Source of the DNA: Pseudoalteromonas sp. XMcav2-N
GTDB taxonomy: Bacteria > Pseudomonadota > Gammaproteobacteria > Enterobacterales > Alteromonadaceae
Assembly: GCF_024124545.1 (NCBI RefSeq)
Contig: NZ_JAMXSF010000003.1
Span: forward strand, 186,001-250,000
Direction of reading: 5' to 3'
DNA: 64,000 bases
In this document: piece by piece, positions 55,935 to 64,000 of the stretch
Position numbering within the stretch: position 1 is the first letter of the stretch
Layout of the letters: the number at the start of each line of letters is the position of its first letter
The notes under the pieces: model-generated
Databases searched by the model: none
The model's input: only the letters and a program-made list of their open reading frames with translations
What the model was told of the DNA's origin: nothing
Translations under genes and position numbers: made by a program

Positions 55935-57401
55935 ATGAAAAACCAAGTGCAACTGATAACCTACGCCGATCGCTTAAGCGGTGCAGGCCTGACTGAACTC
56001 ACTCAGCTGTTGGACGGTCCGTTAGCTGGATTGTTCGGCGGTGTCCATATCCTGCCGTTTTATTACCCGATTGACGGTAGTGATGCCGGGTTCGATCCGA
56101 TAGACCACAGTGAGGTTGATGAAAGACTGGGCAACTGGGCAAGTGTGAAGGCACTTGGGGAGCGCTTTGAGGTGATGGCCGATTTAATCGTCAATCACGC
56201 TTCGGCTCAATCGCCAGAATTTCAGGATGTACTCAAACACGGTGAACAGTCGCCCTACTGGCCTTTGTTTTTAAAGGAACGCGATATTTTTCCCGATGGA
56301 ATAAATGACGAGCAAGCCAAGACAATATTCAGACCTCGACCAACCAGCTGTTTTACCGCCAAAAAGCTCGATAATGGTGACACGGTCAACTTCTGGACCA
56401 CCTTCACGGATAACCAAGTTGATATCAATGTTGAAACACCTCAGGGCAAAGCGTATCTGGACAAAATTCTCACTTTGTTTGCGCAAAACAATGTAAAGAT
56501 TATTCGCCTTGACGCGGCCGGGTATGCCATAAAACGCGCAGGAACAAGTTGTTTTATGACCCCTGAATCATTCGAGTTTATCAACCAACTGTCGCGTCAG
56601 GCCAATGCGCTCGGTATGGAAACCATTGCGGAGATCCACAGCCATTATCAGACTCAAATTGACGTGGCATCGAAAGTAGATCGCGTATACGACTTTGCTT
56701 TGCCTCCGTTAATCTTACACACTTTGTTCAACAATAATGCCGATGCCCTGCTGTGTTGGTTGCAACAATCGCCTCGCAATTGCCTGACAGTACTCGATAC
56801 TCATGACGGTATCGGCATTGTGGACGCGGGCCCGGACGGAAACAAACCCGGTCTGCTCAATGCACAGCAAATCGACACTCTGGTAGAAACCATTCATATA
56901 AATAGCCAAGGTGAGAGCAAGCAGGCAACCGGTGCCGCCGCAAGCAACGTTGATTTGTACCAGGTCAATTGTACCTACTATGATGCGCTTGGGCGCACTG
57001 ATCTTGACTACCTGATAGCCCGGGCCATTCAGTTCTTTTCTCCCGGCGTTCCGCAAGTTTATTATGGTGGCCTGCTGGCGCTTCACAATGATATGGATCT
57101 GCTTGAAAGTACAAACGTTGGTAGAGATATCAATCGTAGCTATCTTAATGAGCAACAAGTTAAAGATGCGTTATCCAAACCCGTAGTCAACGGACTGTGC
57201 AAGCTGATTGAATTACGAAATCAAAGCAGTGCATTCGACGGAGAATTTGTTTTGTCAGGAGCACAAGATACATTCTCTTTGCAGTGGCGCAATCAGCAAG
57301 TCAGTGCCAAATTAGAGATCAACCTGACAACAAGAGCAGCGTCCGTAATGCTCGAAGAGCCTGGGCAAATAAAGCGCGTCAACCTGGCTGAGTTACTGTA
57401 G
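55935..57401 (+). CDS. Sucrose phosphorylase (GH13 subfamily 18-like)
   Basis: The 488-residue product matches sucrose phosphorylase in length and motifs: HILPFYYPIDGSDAGFDPID near the start, MADLIVNHAS, the nucleophile region IRLDAAGYAIKRAG, the acid/base Glu in ETIAEIHSHY and VLDTHDGIGIVDAG. The enzyme converts sucrose and phosphate to glucose-1-phosphate and fructose in the cytoplasm, saving one ATP. A glucosylglycerate or related phosphorylase is an alternative in this subfamily, but the operon context favours sucrose. Fructokinase is not seen in this window. Confidence 0.93.
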   Translation: MKNQVQLITYADRLSGAGLTELTQLLDGPLAGLFGGVHILPFYYPIDGSDAGFDPIDHSEVDERLGNWASVKALGERFEVMADLIVNHASAQSPEFQDVLKHGEQSPYWPLFLKERDIFPDGINDEQAKTIFRPRPTSCFTAKKLDNGDTVNFWTTFTDNQVDINVETPQGKAYLDKILTLFAQNNVKIIRLDAAGYAIKRAGTSCFMTPESFEFINQLSRQANALGMETIAEIHSHYQTQIDVASKVDRVYDFALPPLILHTLFNNNADALLCWLQQSPRNCLTVLDTHDGIGIVDAGPDGNKPGLLNAQQIDTLVETIHINSQGESKQATGAAASNVDLYQVNCTYYDALGRTDLDYLIARAIQFFSPGVPQVYYGGLLALHNDMDLLESTNVGRDINRSYLNEQQVKDALSKPVVNGLCKLIELRNQSSAFDGEFVLSGAQDTFSLQWRNQQVSAKLEINLTTRAASVMLEEPGQIKRVNLAELL

Positions 57402-57428
57402 GAACTGAATTAGCCGATGTCGGGGCCG

Positions 57429-58472
57429 TCAGATTGACTGCCCTGCTCTGAGTTCAAAAGGCAGGCATACTTGCTGTTTCTCTTTGCCAATAAACAAAGT
57501 AGCAGCTTGTTCACCTTTATTCTCACTGTTTTGATGTATCGTCGTAATAGCAGGTTGAAACAACTGGGCCTCGTCAATTCCGTCAAACCCAACTATTTTA
57601 AGCTCTTGCGGGACTCGGATCCCCTGAGAGAATGCCTCACGCGCTGCAGCCAGTGCAATTAAATCACTCATACACAGTAAAACATTGGGCCTTGGCTGAA
57701 CGGCAAGTGCTTCTTTGGCGGCAATTCGCGCATAGCGCTCGCTACTTTCCGGAATATTCCAGATCCTGTCGTCAGACAGTCCAACCTGATGGTCTTGCAG
57801 CGCCTGTCGGTAACCTGCCAATCTTTGGTGTGCAATTGAGGTGTTTAGTTGAGGCAAATGACGATCATACACCCGACATATCAACTCGGTATCAAGTAAC
57901 CTCAGTCCGAGGATGGCGATATCAGCTTGTTTTGATGGTGCCTCGAACCGGGTCAGGGCTGCTTCAGCCACATCATAGGCTGCCTGGCGATTATTGATAT
58001 TCACACTGGCCTGTCCCTCAAGTTCAAAATCGACGGTAACGACCTGTTTGGTCACCGTTGCTAATTGTTCTATCAACTTTGGATTACGTGGCCGTCCATA
58101 ACAAATAAAGCCATCGACAAAATCCAGGACATTGTTAACACTGTCAGTGTTGCCCGAAAATAGCAGTAGATTAATTCCCTGTGGCTCCAGTACTTTAGCC
58201 ACACCTCGCATAAAGCTACTGGCTACGGGATCGGACACCATGTATTCCACACTATCCGGTAAAACCAGTGCAACAATGTTAAACGTGCCCTTTCTCAAAG
58301 ATCGGGCGGCTTTATTTGGACCGAAATAACCCAATGCCTTGCAAGCAGCCAGGATCTCCTCGCGCTTTTTAGCGGACAGTTGATCGGGGCGGTTAAAGGC
58401 ATTGGATACCGTTGCATTCGACACACCAAGATGCGCTGCAATGCTTTTAAGTGTCCATTTTTTTTCTGTCAT
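57429..58472 (-). CDS. LacI-family transcriptional repressor of the sucrose genes
   Basis: The 347-residue product has the LacI HTH (about 5-55: TLKSIAAHLGVSNATVSNAF ... LGYFGPNKAARSLRKG) and a periplasmic-binding-like effector domain. It is convergent with sucrose phosphorylase and close to two operator palindromes, so it most likely represses the receptor, permease and phosphorylase genes until sugar binds. No copy of the palindrome precedes its own gene. Confidence 0.92.
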   Translation of the reverse strand: MTEKKWTLKSIAAHLGVSNATVSNAFNRPDQLSAKKREEILAACKALGYFGPNKAARSLRKGTFNIVALVLPDSVEYMVSDPVASSFMRGVAKVLEPQGINLLLFSGNTDSVNNVLDFVDGFICYGRPRNPKLIEQLATVTKQVVTVDFELEGQASVNINNRQAAYDVAEAALTRFEAPSKQADIAILGLRLLDTELICRVYDRHLPQLNTSIAHQRLAGYRQALQDHQVGLSDDRIWNIPESSERYARIAAKEALAVQPRPNVLLCMSDLIALAAAREAFSQGIRVPQELKIVGFDGIDEAQLFQPAITTIHQNSENKGEQAATLFIGKEKQQVCLPFELRAGQSI

Positions 58473-58499
58473 GGTTCGATTTAGTATCTAATTAGTAGG

Positions 58500-58751
58500 T
58501 TACGCACCAGGCTTTTCTGCGTCGCATGCTATGGTCATTTGAACGGCGGACGATTTGATCCTGTGGCTATTGAGCAGCCTCATCAACCCAGCCACAAGCA
58601 TAATAAAAGAAATGACTCCGAGAGGAATTACCAACACATTAAATTGATACACCTCAACACAGTGAAAGCAGTTCAATTGCACACGATCAAGCGTAAAAAC
58701 CGCCACTGCACACAAGACCCCTATCACTATAAGTAGCTTAGTCAGCTTCAT
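58500..58751 (-). CDS. Small two-TM membrane protein of unknown function
   Basis: The ATG at 58751 has GGAG five bases upstream and is preferred over the ATG at 58769 that overlaps the LysR stop. The 83-residue product has two membrane helices (about 5-20 and 37-60) separated by a loop with two cysteines (NCFHC). No family recognised. It follows the LysR gene on the same strand and may be co-transcribed. Confidence 0.6.
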   Translation of the reverse strand: MKLTKLLIVIGVLCAVAVFTLDRVQLNCFHCVEVYQFNVLVIPLGVISFIMLVAGLMRLLNSHRIKSSAVQMTIACDAEKPGA

Positions 58752-58765
58752 TCTGTCTCCAGATA

Positions 58766-59650
58766 TCATTTTACCTTGTCATGCTCAGACAACCTATCCC
58801 GAATACCCGCACTCAGCGCATCCATGCATACCTGGACAGCCATAGGTGTATGCTTTGAAAAGGGAGTGAGCAAGTAAACCGAATTTTCGGGCATACTTGC
58901 GTGTGGCATGAGCATAGTAACATCCCTCAAAAAGCGCTTTAAGTAAAAGTCCGGAACTAAGCCTATTCCTGCCCCGGCCCGGATTAGTGAAACGGTACTA
59001 TGAAATGCATTTGTGATGCAACTAACCTTAGGAGTTAGCGTCCTTTTTTCACCATTTTCCGTGATAAACTGATGCGTTATCTGCGCGCCTTCCCAGGCAT
59101 TTGCAATATAAGGAGCCTGTGTCAGTTTCTCTTTTGAAAAACGTGCATGGCCGCATAGTACATCGCGAAAGCGACCCAGCCTTTTTTGTCTGAGTGTGCT
59201 GTCTTTAGACGTACCAATACGGACTGCAATATCTATGTTATGCGCCATCATATCGAGGTGCTGATCATCACAAGTTAGTTTGACTAGCACACCTGGGTAC
59301 TGTTGCATCAATTCACAAATAATCGGAGTGAGCAGGCTTTCTATCAGTGCATTCGGCGCTGTAATATGTACGCTTCCCTCAGGTTCAACCTGTTGGGCCT
59401 GAATATCTTCCCAGGCCGCTTCGGCTATCTGATTGAGTGCTTTACACGCCTCATAAAAGCGCTTGCCTGGCTCAGTCAGAAACTGTCGACGAGTTGTGCG
59501 TTTGATCAACACCACCCCCAACTCCTGCTCAAGCACTTTTAAATGCTGACTGATCACGGATTTTGACAAGCCTAGTTTTTCTGCCGCGCCAGACAGAGAA
59601 CCGGCTTCGACGACGTGGGCAAACAACGACATTTTTCCAAGTTGGCGCAT
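58766..59650 (-). CDS. LysR-family transcriptional regulator
   Basis: The 294-residue product has the LysR HTH (about 1-60: GSLSGAAEKLGLSKSVISQH, then IKRTTRRQFLTEPG) and a CrgA-type effector domain. It is divergent from the NTF2-like gene at 59758, with about 107 bases between starts, the usual regulator-target layout. Confidence 0.9.
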   Translation of the reverse strand: MRQLGKMSLFAHVVEAGSLSGAAEKLGLSKSVISQHLKVLEQELGVVLIKRTTRRQFLTEPGKRFYEACKALNQIAEAAWEDIQAQQVEPEGSVHITAPNALIESLLTPIICELMQQYPGVLVKLTCDDQHLDMMAHNIDIAVRIGTSKDSTLRQKRLGRFRDVLCGHARFSKEKLTQAPYIANAWEGAQITHQFITENGEKRTLTPKVSCITNAFHSTVSLIRAGAGIGLVPDFYLKRFLRDVTMLMPHASMPENSVYLLTPFSKHTPMAVQVCMDALSAGIRDRLSEHDKVK

Positions 59651-59757
59651 ATTGATTGTGTGGAATAACTAAACAGTGTTTTTTATTATCTTTGTTTTTA
59701 AGAACAATTAAAACCACTATTCTAATCTCACTGAAACAAAACAAACGGAGTCTCTCG

Positions 59758-60132
59758 ATGACAGACCAACAAGAACTGGCTTTATGTCAGGCTGGTATTC
59801 AAGCCTGGCAGGATGCATTTAACCGACAAAATGCCGCTGGCTGCGCTGCACAATATGCATCAACTTGTACTATGCAGGCGCGCCCAGTAGGCATGTTTAC
59901 AGGAGCTGATGATATAAGAGCATTTTGGCAGGACATTATCGACCAGGGGTTCAGTGATGTAGTCTATTTCGACGTCGTATGGGAAAAGCACCCAAAAACA
60001 GGTTACTTACTCAGTGCAAACTGGACGATGAACAAAGCCTTTGGCAAGATCCACGCTGAACATTGGGTGGTTGAGCAAGACGGCAGAGCTCGCCTGCAAA
60101 GTGATGATTTTGAGATCCTGGGCGAGCGTTAA
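59758..60132 (+). CDS. NTF2/SnoaL-like small protein
   Basis: The start is set at the ATG at 59758 with CGGAG upstream. The 124-residue product follows the NTF2-like plan: an N-terminal helix (QAGIQAWQDAFNRQNAAGCA), a strand-turn with TMQARPVGMFTGADDIRAFW, and a long sheet ending AEHWVVEQDGRARLQSDDFE. Family members include isomerases, hydrolases and non-catalytic binders. The divergent LysR probably controls it. Confidence 0.8.
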   Translation: MTDQQELALCQAGIQAWQDAFNRQNAAGCAAQYASTCTMQARPVGMFTGADDIRAFWQDIIDQGFSDVVYFDVVWEKHPKTGYLLSANWTMNKAFGKIHAEHWVVEQDGRARLQSDDFEILGER

Positions 60133-60155
60133 GCCACCCAGGAAACTGCGCAAAG

Positions 60156-60542
60156 CTAAGCAAGCTCAGCTTGTGGTGCTTCTTTTGGGTTAGGACCGTA
60201 TTCGTTTTCACCCGGATTACTGTCCATCACATTAAACACAAGCAGTACCAAAGGGCCGACTAAAGGCACAAATGTTAACAGCATCCACCAACCACTGCGG
60301 CCAATGTCGTGCAAACGGCGTACACCAACTGCAATACTTGGAATAATTACGGCAAGCGCATACAAGCCACTTACGAGACCGACACCCGCTTCCTCAGAGT
60401 ACATTCCCAGCATCATATCAACCAAACCCAGCACAATCATGACGATGAGATTACATAGCATAAACAGCCAATACTCTTTACGTCTTGCTCGACCCTTGAA
60501 TTCCGTATAGTTTTTTAAAACAGATAAATAACTGTCGATCAT
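60156..60542 (-). CDS. DUF805 family membrane protein
   Basis: The 128-residue product has the DUF805 features: FKGRARRKEYWLFMLCN at the start, four membrane helices and the conserved VRRLHDIGRSGWWML. Such small inner-membrane proteins are common (E. coli YhaH/YhaI type); their function is unknown. It is convergent with the NTF2-like gene. Confidence 0.9.
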   Translation of the reverse strand: MIDSYLSVLKNYTEFKGRARRKEYWLFMLCNLIVMIVLGLVDMMLGMYSEEAGVGLVSGLYALAVIIPSIAVGVRRLHDIGRSGWWMLLTFVPLVGPLVLLVFNVMDSNPGENEYGPNPKEAPQAELA

Positions 60543-61055
60543 TCTTACTTCTCCTTATTTTTCCTATTTAACTTGCTGCAATCTGAAGATTGCGACAAAC
60601 AAAGCGTAAATGGCATTAAATACTTTCTTACCAAAGGCCATTCTATTGTCTGTTTACTACAGCACAGCGTCAGCGACTTAACTAATAGAGAACCGAGGGT
60701 GCCCAAAGCACACTCATTACATTGGCTAATCCAATCTTTACAGTATTATATTACTGCTCAGACTTGAGCTCCCTATTAGTTGCCATAAAGTATAGAGAAA
60801 AACGGTTAAAAATCTTCCCGATATTGCAAACGGTTAGCTTTGAGACGCAGGCAAACCCATAATGAGTTCATACCACAGCGATAAGATAAGGCAAAGGTAT
60901 TACACAAAGGAAAAAACGCGGTACATTCAGGGTGTACCGCGTTTTATCAGTTAAAGACTAATGCTTGACACTAGGTTTGGTTAATAATGGTTCTCTACTT
61001 AATATGCAATGAAAACCAAACACTTTGGTTTAAGAACCTGCTATCTCAGACTCAG
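60543..61055. other. Intergenic region with a terminator
   Basis: This 513-base gap lies upstream of the DUF805 gene and downstream of the fibrinogen-domain gene, both on the minus strand. It holds the terminator at 60913-60945. No gene is convincing; the open frame near 60573 has poor composition and no ribosome binding site. Confidence 0.45.
60913..60945 (-). terminator. Terminator of the fibrinogen-domain gene
   Basis: A perfect 13-bp stem (aaaacgcggtaca at 60913-60925, tgtaccgcgtttt at 60933-60945) with a seven-base loop has A/T tails on both sides and could act in both directions. It is nearly the same as the hairpin at 62643-62675. Confidence 0.9.
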
Positions 61056-62444
61056 CTAGCGAACATACACATATGAAGTCTGTTGACTTACGTAAGTCAC
61101 AATATTTGTAGATTTATAGATCTTGGAATAACCGTAAATATTCTGATAGTCTAGCATTGAATAATCAGAACCAGAGCCTGAACAGCCTGAGTTTTCATGC
61201 CAAAATAACCGATATCTCCTCTCTCCCGTCTCGCCCGGAATTAAACCAAGCGTGTCCTGAAGAGGCACACAATTTGCGTTTTTAAGCACAGAAATATCAG
61301 CAATCGCATACGCACCATTGAAGGTGGGCATTGTCATCATCAGCTCGCTATAGGTATCTTTGATATATTGCCAATGTGCGTCTGGCAGGTGGTAATTGTC
61401 ATCAAGTGATGTAATGTTCTGCGCTTCGACCATAAAACCGGTTAAGTCGTTTGGCCAGCCATCATAGTTTTTATTAGGTGCAAACCTGATGCTGACTAAA
61501 GTCCAGCCACCACCTTGATATTCCATATCACAGTAAGTCGTGAACTCGCTCAGACCACCTCTGCCATCCACATCCAGTGTATAATAGCCAGATTGCGCGC
61601 TGGGATCTGCGCTTAGAATAGCTTGACAGCTTTGTGGCTCAGGCGCTTCAGGCTCGCGAACATTTAGATTCGCGCGAACGGTCATCGTATCACTGCCCAG
61701 GGTTGTAATGTCCTGCGCAAACAAGTGACCATTCAATTCAAGTACATTAACAACTTCTGTGGTATGCGTTAACTCTGTATCTTTAGACTGCTCTTCATGA
61801 AGAAAAATATCATGCTCACCCACTGGAGTAATTTGATCAGTAGCTTTCACCTGTTCGAGCTTGTATGAGATACCTGAATCAAGCCGACCTTCACTATTTG
61901 GCGTATAAATAGCAAGGTAAGCCACTTTTTCATATACTTCAGAACCAGTACTGCTTTCCTGATACTGAACTTGAGCGTTAAAACCTAGTCGTGTAACGTG
62001 ACTCGCTCTGGCAGTGTAGGGGTCAACACCATTGCGCGTTTGACCAGTCAGAAAGACAAACGGAACTTGCGGCATTGTCTCTGAAAAAGACAACATTTGA
62101 CTACTGCCATTGAGGTCAACCACTCCAACCTCCCAGATAGAACCGTCTGACTGAAAGTGTCTCCCATAATCTAAGACAAAGGTTGACACAGTTTCACTCA
62201 GATGCGCACCATCCAGATAAGGCCACTCAGAGAATGAGATATTTACGGTGCCATCGTTATTGTCAACAACAGAAACGGTACCAGCAGTAGAGTCATTAAA
62301 GCTCGCAACACCTGTAAATATTGCTTGCTGCGCCGCTTTTCCGACAGAGGTACCCTGCTCTGCAATTTGGTTAAACTGTAAATCCTGTGCATTAACAGAA
62401 CATGCAGAAGCCATAAACAGAGATATTAAAGTTTTTCTATTCAT
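61056..62444 (-). CDS. Secreted protein with fibrinogen-like C-terminal domain
   Basis: The 462-residue product has a signal peptide (about 1-19, ACSVNAQ). Residues about 20-260 are beta-rich with a repeat-like VxFVFLTGQTRNGVDPYTAR ... LGFNAQVQYQES pattern seen in marine bacterial surface proteins. From about 275 a fibrinogen-C-like domain begins: SCQAILSADPSAQSGYYTLD, then FTTYCDMEYQGGGWTLV, with later cysteines. Such domains bind sugars or proteins in eukaryotic lectins; in bacteria they are uncommon. A carbohydrate-binding or adhesion role is possible. Confidence 0.82.
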   Translation of the reverse strand: MNRKTLISLFMASACSVNAQDLQFNQIAEQGTSVGKAAQQAIFTGVASFNDSTAGTVSVVDNNDGTVNISFSEWPYLDGAHLSETVSTFVLDYGRHFQSDGSIWEVGVVDLNGSSQMLSFSETMPQVPFVFLTGQTRNGVDPYTARASHVTRLGFNAQVQYQESSTGSEVYEKVAYLAIYTPNSEGRLDSGISYKLEQVKATDQITPVGEHDIFLHEEQSKDTELTHTTEVVNVLELNGHLFAQDITTLGSDTMTVRANLNVREPEAPEPQSCQAILSADPSAQSGYYTLDVDGRGGLSEFTTYCDMEYQGGGWTLVSIRFAPNKNYDGWPNDLTGFMVEAQNITSLDDNYHLPDAHWQYIKDTYSELMMTMPTFNGAYAIADISVLKNANCVPLQDTLGLIPGETGERRYRLFWHENSGCSGSGSDYSMLDYQNIYGYSKIYKSTNIVTYVSQQTSYVYVR

Positions 62445-62642
62445 TACTCTTCCCTTATTATAATTGGGTATTTAATTCCCTATAAATTATTGGATTTATA
62501 ATACAATAATCGAGGAATTACACCTACAATAGAATTGAAGTAATGAAATTTGAAGTACAAAAGTGTGATCTAAGTCTATTCTCGACGCTGACCCTGAGCT
62601 TAAGTCTGATAATAAACTGCTAGATTAAATATCAGTAAATAA

Positions 62643-62675
62643 AAAACGCGGTAACCCTCAGATATACCGCGTTTT
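62643..62675 (-). terminator. Terminator of the GH15-like gene
   Basis: An 11-bp stem (aaaacgcggta at 62643-62653, taccgcgtttt at 62665-62675) with an 11-base loop lies about 20 bases past the glucoamylase stop. It shares the same stem sequence as 60913-60945. Confidence 0.88.
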
Positions 62676-62693
62676 GTTATCGAGAGAAACCGA

Positions 62694-64000
62694 CTATTTA
62701 AGCGCCTGCTCAACAATCGGGTAATGATCCCAAACTTGCTTATCGGCAAGTGATCGAACCAGCTTTACATACTCGGCATGCGTCCAGGCCAGTGGTGTAG
62801 CAGAGTTTGTGCCCTCGCCCAGTGTATAACCGAACGGATTCACACCCACGCCATCCCAAACCTGTTCAGGCAACATCAGGCCTTCATTTGCAAAGTGCTC
62901 CATGCCTTTGATGTAAGTGTATTTGATACGCTTAACGGCATTGTCATCCAATCCATTAGCCTGGCTGGCCGCTGCGATTTCGTAATGGCCACGCTCACCG
63001 GTGAAGAAAGGCCATACCCGACCACGCTGACCGGCTGTGTTCTGACCCTGCTCAGCATAATTGGTTCCACGCACTTCGTCTTCTCCGTAACCGTCATTAC
63101 CATAGCGGCGGTAGCCCGGATAACTATTAGGATCCCCGGCAAAGTTAAAGCTGTATTTAACTCGCAGGTTCTCCGGCAGGTTTTCATCCTCATACTCTGG
63201 CAAGGTATTGGTAATGCTGCTGGCATCTGCCGCTCTGACGCCGTAGCGCACAAGCTCAAGGAAGCCACCATCAATGATCTGCTTCTTATCCATCCCGGCT
63301 CGACCATTGTTATCGCTCAGCTTAGTATCCGTATTCGGGTTGGCGTCTTTGCCAATACGGAAGAAATATTTACCATCGCTTTGCTTAGAAGGCAGGTTCC
63401 CCTCAGTGGTGAACATGGTCGATTCCACTTCTCTGTCGTAGCGTTTAGCCGTTGCCATGTAACGCTCACTGCCGGCTTTATCTCCGGCAAGCTTTGCAAT
63501 GTCACTGGCAGCGACCAGGCCAGCGATAATGGCGGCGGTGGTCGACGGTGAATAGCCGTCCTGCTCTTCCCAACGCTCCTGCTGTGTGGCCGGTGGTGTG
63601 ATCTGCGTGTCATTCCAGAGGATTTTTGCCAACCCGCCGTCGACCAGGAATTCAGCCGCTGGCTGGAGCATACGCTTGTACCAGTAGGCAAGCTTCTCAT
63701 CGCTCAGTACGCCGGCCTGCCAGAGTTTCCACGCCAGCATAATCGGCATAGCAGTCTGATCCAGCTGCACGCCTACCCACTCCAGCTCACCGTCAACATG
63801 GGTTTTTTGTAAGAACCAGCCGGTATCGCCATGGTTGCCAGGCGTCTTCTCCGTGACCTGTACTTTTTCCAGATATTCGAATGCGGTCAGTGCGGTCTGC
63901 GGATCGCCCATGGCCAAAAATGCCATCGCAACCTGATAAAAATCGCGCACCCATACCGCTTTATAACCGGTGTGGCCTTGCTCAGCCGCCACGGTGTCAC
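62694..64000 (-). CDS. Glucoamylase/glucodextranase-like GH15 enzyme (5' end off window)
   Basis: The last 435 or so residues are visible; the frame continues past the right edge. The visible part starts TVAAEQGHTGYKAVWVRDFY, the (alpha/alpha)6-barrel entry of GH15 enzymes, and carries NGDTGW-like stretches (HGDTGWFLQKTHVDGELEWV), WEEQDGYSPSTTAA (catalytic Glu region) and QGQNTAGQRGRVWPFFTGER near the second catalytic Glu, ending DHYPIVEQALK. Such enzymes release glucose from starch or dextran ends. Signal peptide and N-terminal domain cannot be seen. It is followed by its terminator. Confidence 0.9.
   Translation of the reverse strand, partial: DTVAAEQGHTGYKAVWVRDFYQVAMAFLAMGDPQTALTAFEYLEKVQVTEKTPGNHGDTGWFLQKTHVDGELEWVGVQLDQTAMPIMLAWKLWQAGVLSDEKLAYWYKRMLQPAAEFLVDGGLAKILWNDTQITPPATQQERWEEQDGYSPSTTAAIIAGLVAASDIAKLAGDKAGSERYMATAKRYDREVESTMFTTEGNLPSKQSDGKYFFRIGKDANPNTDTKLSDNNGRAGMDKKQIIDGGFLELVRYGVRAADASSITNTLPEYEDENLPENLRVKYSFNFAGDPNSYPGYRRYGNDGYGEDEVRGTNYAEQGQNTAGQRGRVWPFFTGERGHYEIAAASQANGLDDNAVKRIKYTYIKGMEHFANEGLMLPEQVWDGVGVNPFGYTLGEGTNSATPLAWTHAEYVKLVRSLADKQVWDHYPIVEQALK

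Overview
The window looks like chromosomal DNA from a marine gammaproteobacterium of the Alteromonadales, most like Pseudoalteromonas. This is an inference from gene content: many secreted hydrolases, TonB-dependent sugar uptake with sucrose phosphorylase, the arginine succinyltransferase-pathway enzyme AstB, a hybrid two-component system with a periplasmic propeller, several photolyase/cryptochrome genes, and moderate GC. No rRNA, tRNA, transposase, integrase, CRISPR array or phage gene was recognised.

Layout. 1-9.4 kb (minus strand): start of a secreted Ca-dependent PI-PLC-like protein cut by the left edge, a secreted metallophosphoesterase with a seven-repeat FG-GAP propeller, a 1360-residue hybrid sensor kinase/AraC regulator, and a Cys-rich secreted protein in operon with it. 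9.9-16.5 kb: small membrane and hypothetical proteins, an orphan 55-residue lanthipeptide-like precursor, a periplasmic amidohydrolase, a solute-binding-like protein and a soluble four-PAS chemotaxis-type protein. 16.5-24.6 kb: gamma-glutamylcyclotransferase, AraC/GyrI regulator, RND pump and adaptor, an ABC membrane domain without ATPase, GNAT acetyltransferase and membrane-anchored M23 peptidase. 24.7-31.4 kb: XRE regulator, AstB, a CaCA cation exchanger broken by three frameshifts, quinone oxidoreductase with divergent LysR, and an ECF sigma factor with a small membrane partner. 31.4-36.7 kb: a light-response/DNA-repair block with flavin reductase, Fe-S photolyase, a DUF2256 zinc-ribbon protein, a second photolyase and CRY-DASH.

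40.9-43.5 kb (plus strand) is the most unusual part. Seven very short genes, each with its own ribosome binding site, encode 30-44 residue peptides. Most have a conserved leader (F-T/S-P-x-T-I-x-x-L-x-L-K) ending at a Gly-Gly-type site and a short core carrying P-x-F-I-G. A leaderless remnant of an eighth copy sits among them. Two proteins with cupin-like features follow in the same direction. This looks like an undescribed modified-peptide or secreted-microprotein system; the functional reading is inference.

43.6-51.8 kb carries a trypsin-like protease, a DsbA-like protein, lipoproteins, an EF-hand-like protein, an extended SDR, a P-loop kinase, a beta-lactamase-fold hydrolase, a solute-binding-like protein and an SGNH-type lipoprotein. 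52.0-58.5 kb is a sucrose regulon: TonB-dependent receptor, MFS permease, sucrose phosphorylase and LacI repressor, with two copies of the palindrome ACTTAATCGATTAAGT as probable operators. 58.5-64 kb ends with LysR/NTF2-like genes, a DUF805 protein, a secreted fibrinogen-domain protein and a GH15 glucoamylase-like gene cut by the right edge; the last two are each followed by a near-identical hairpin terminator.
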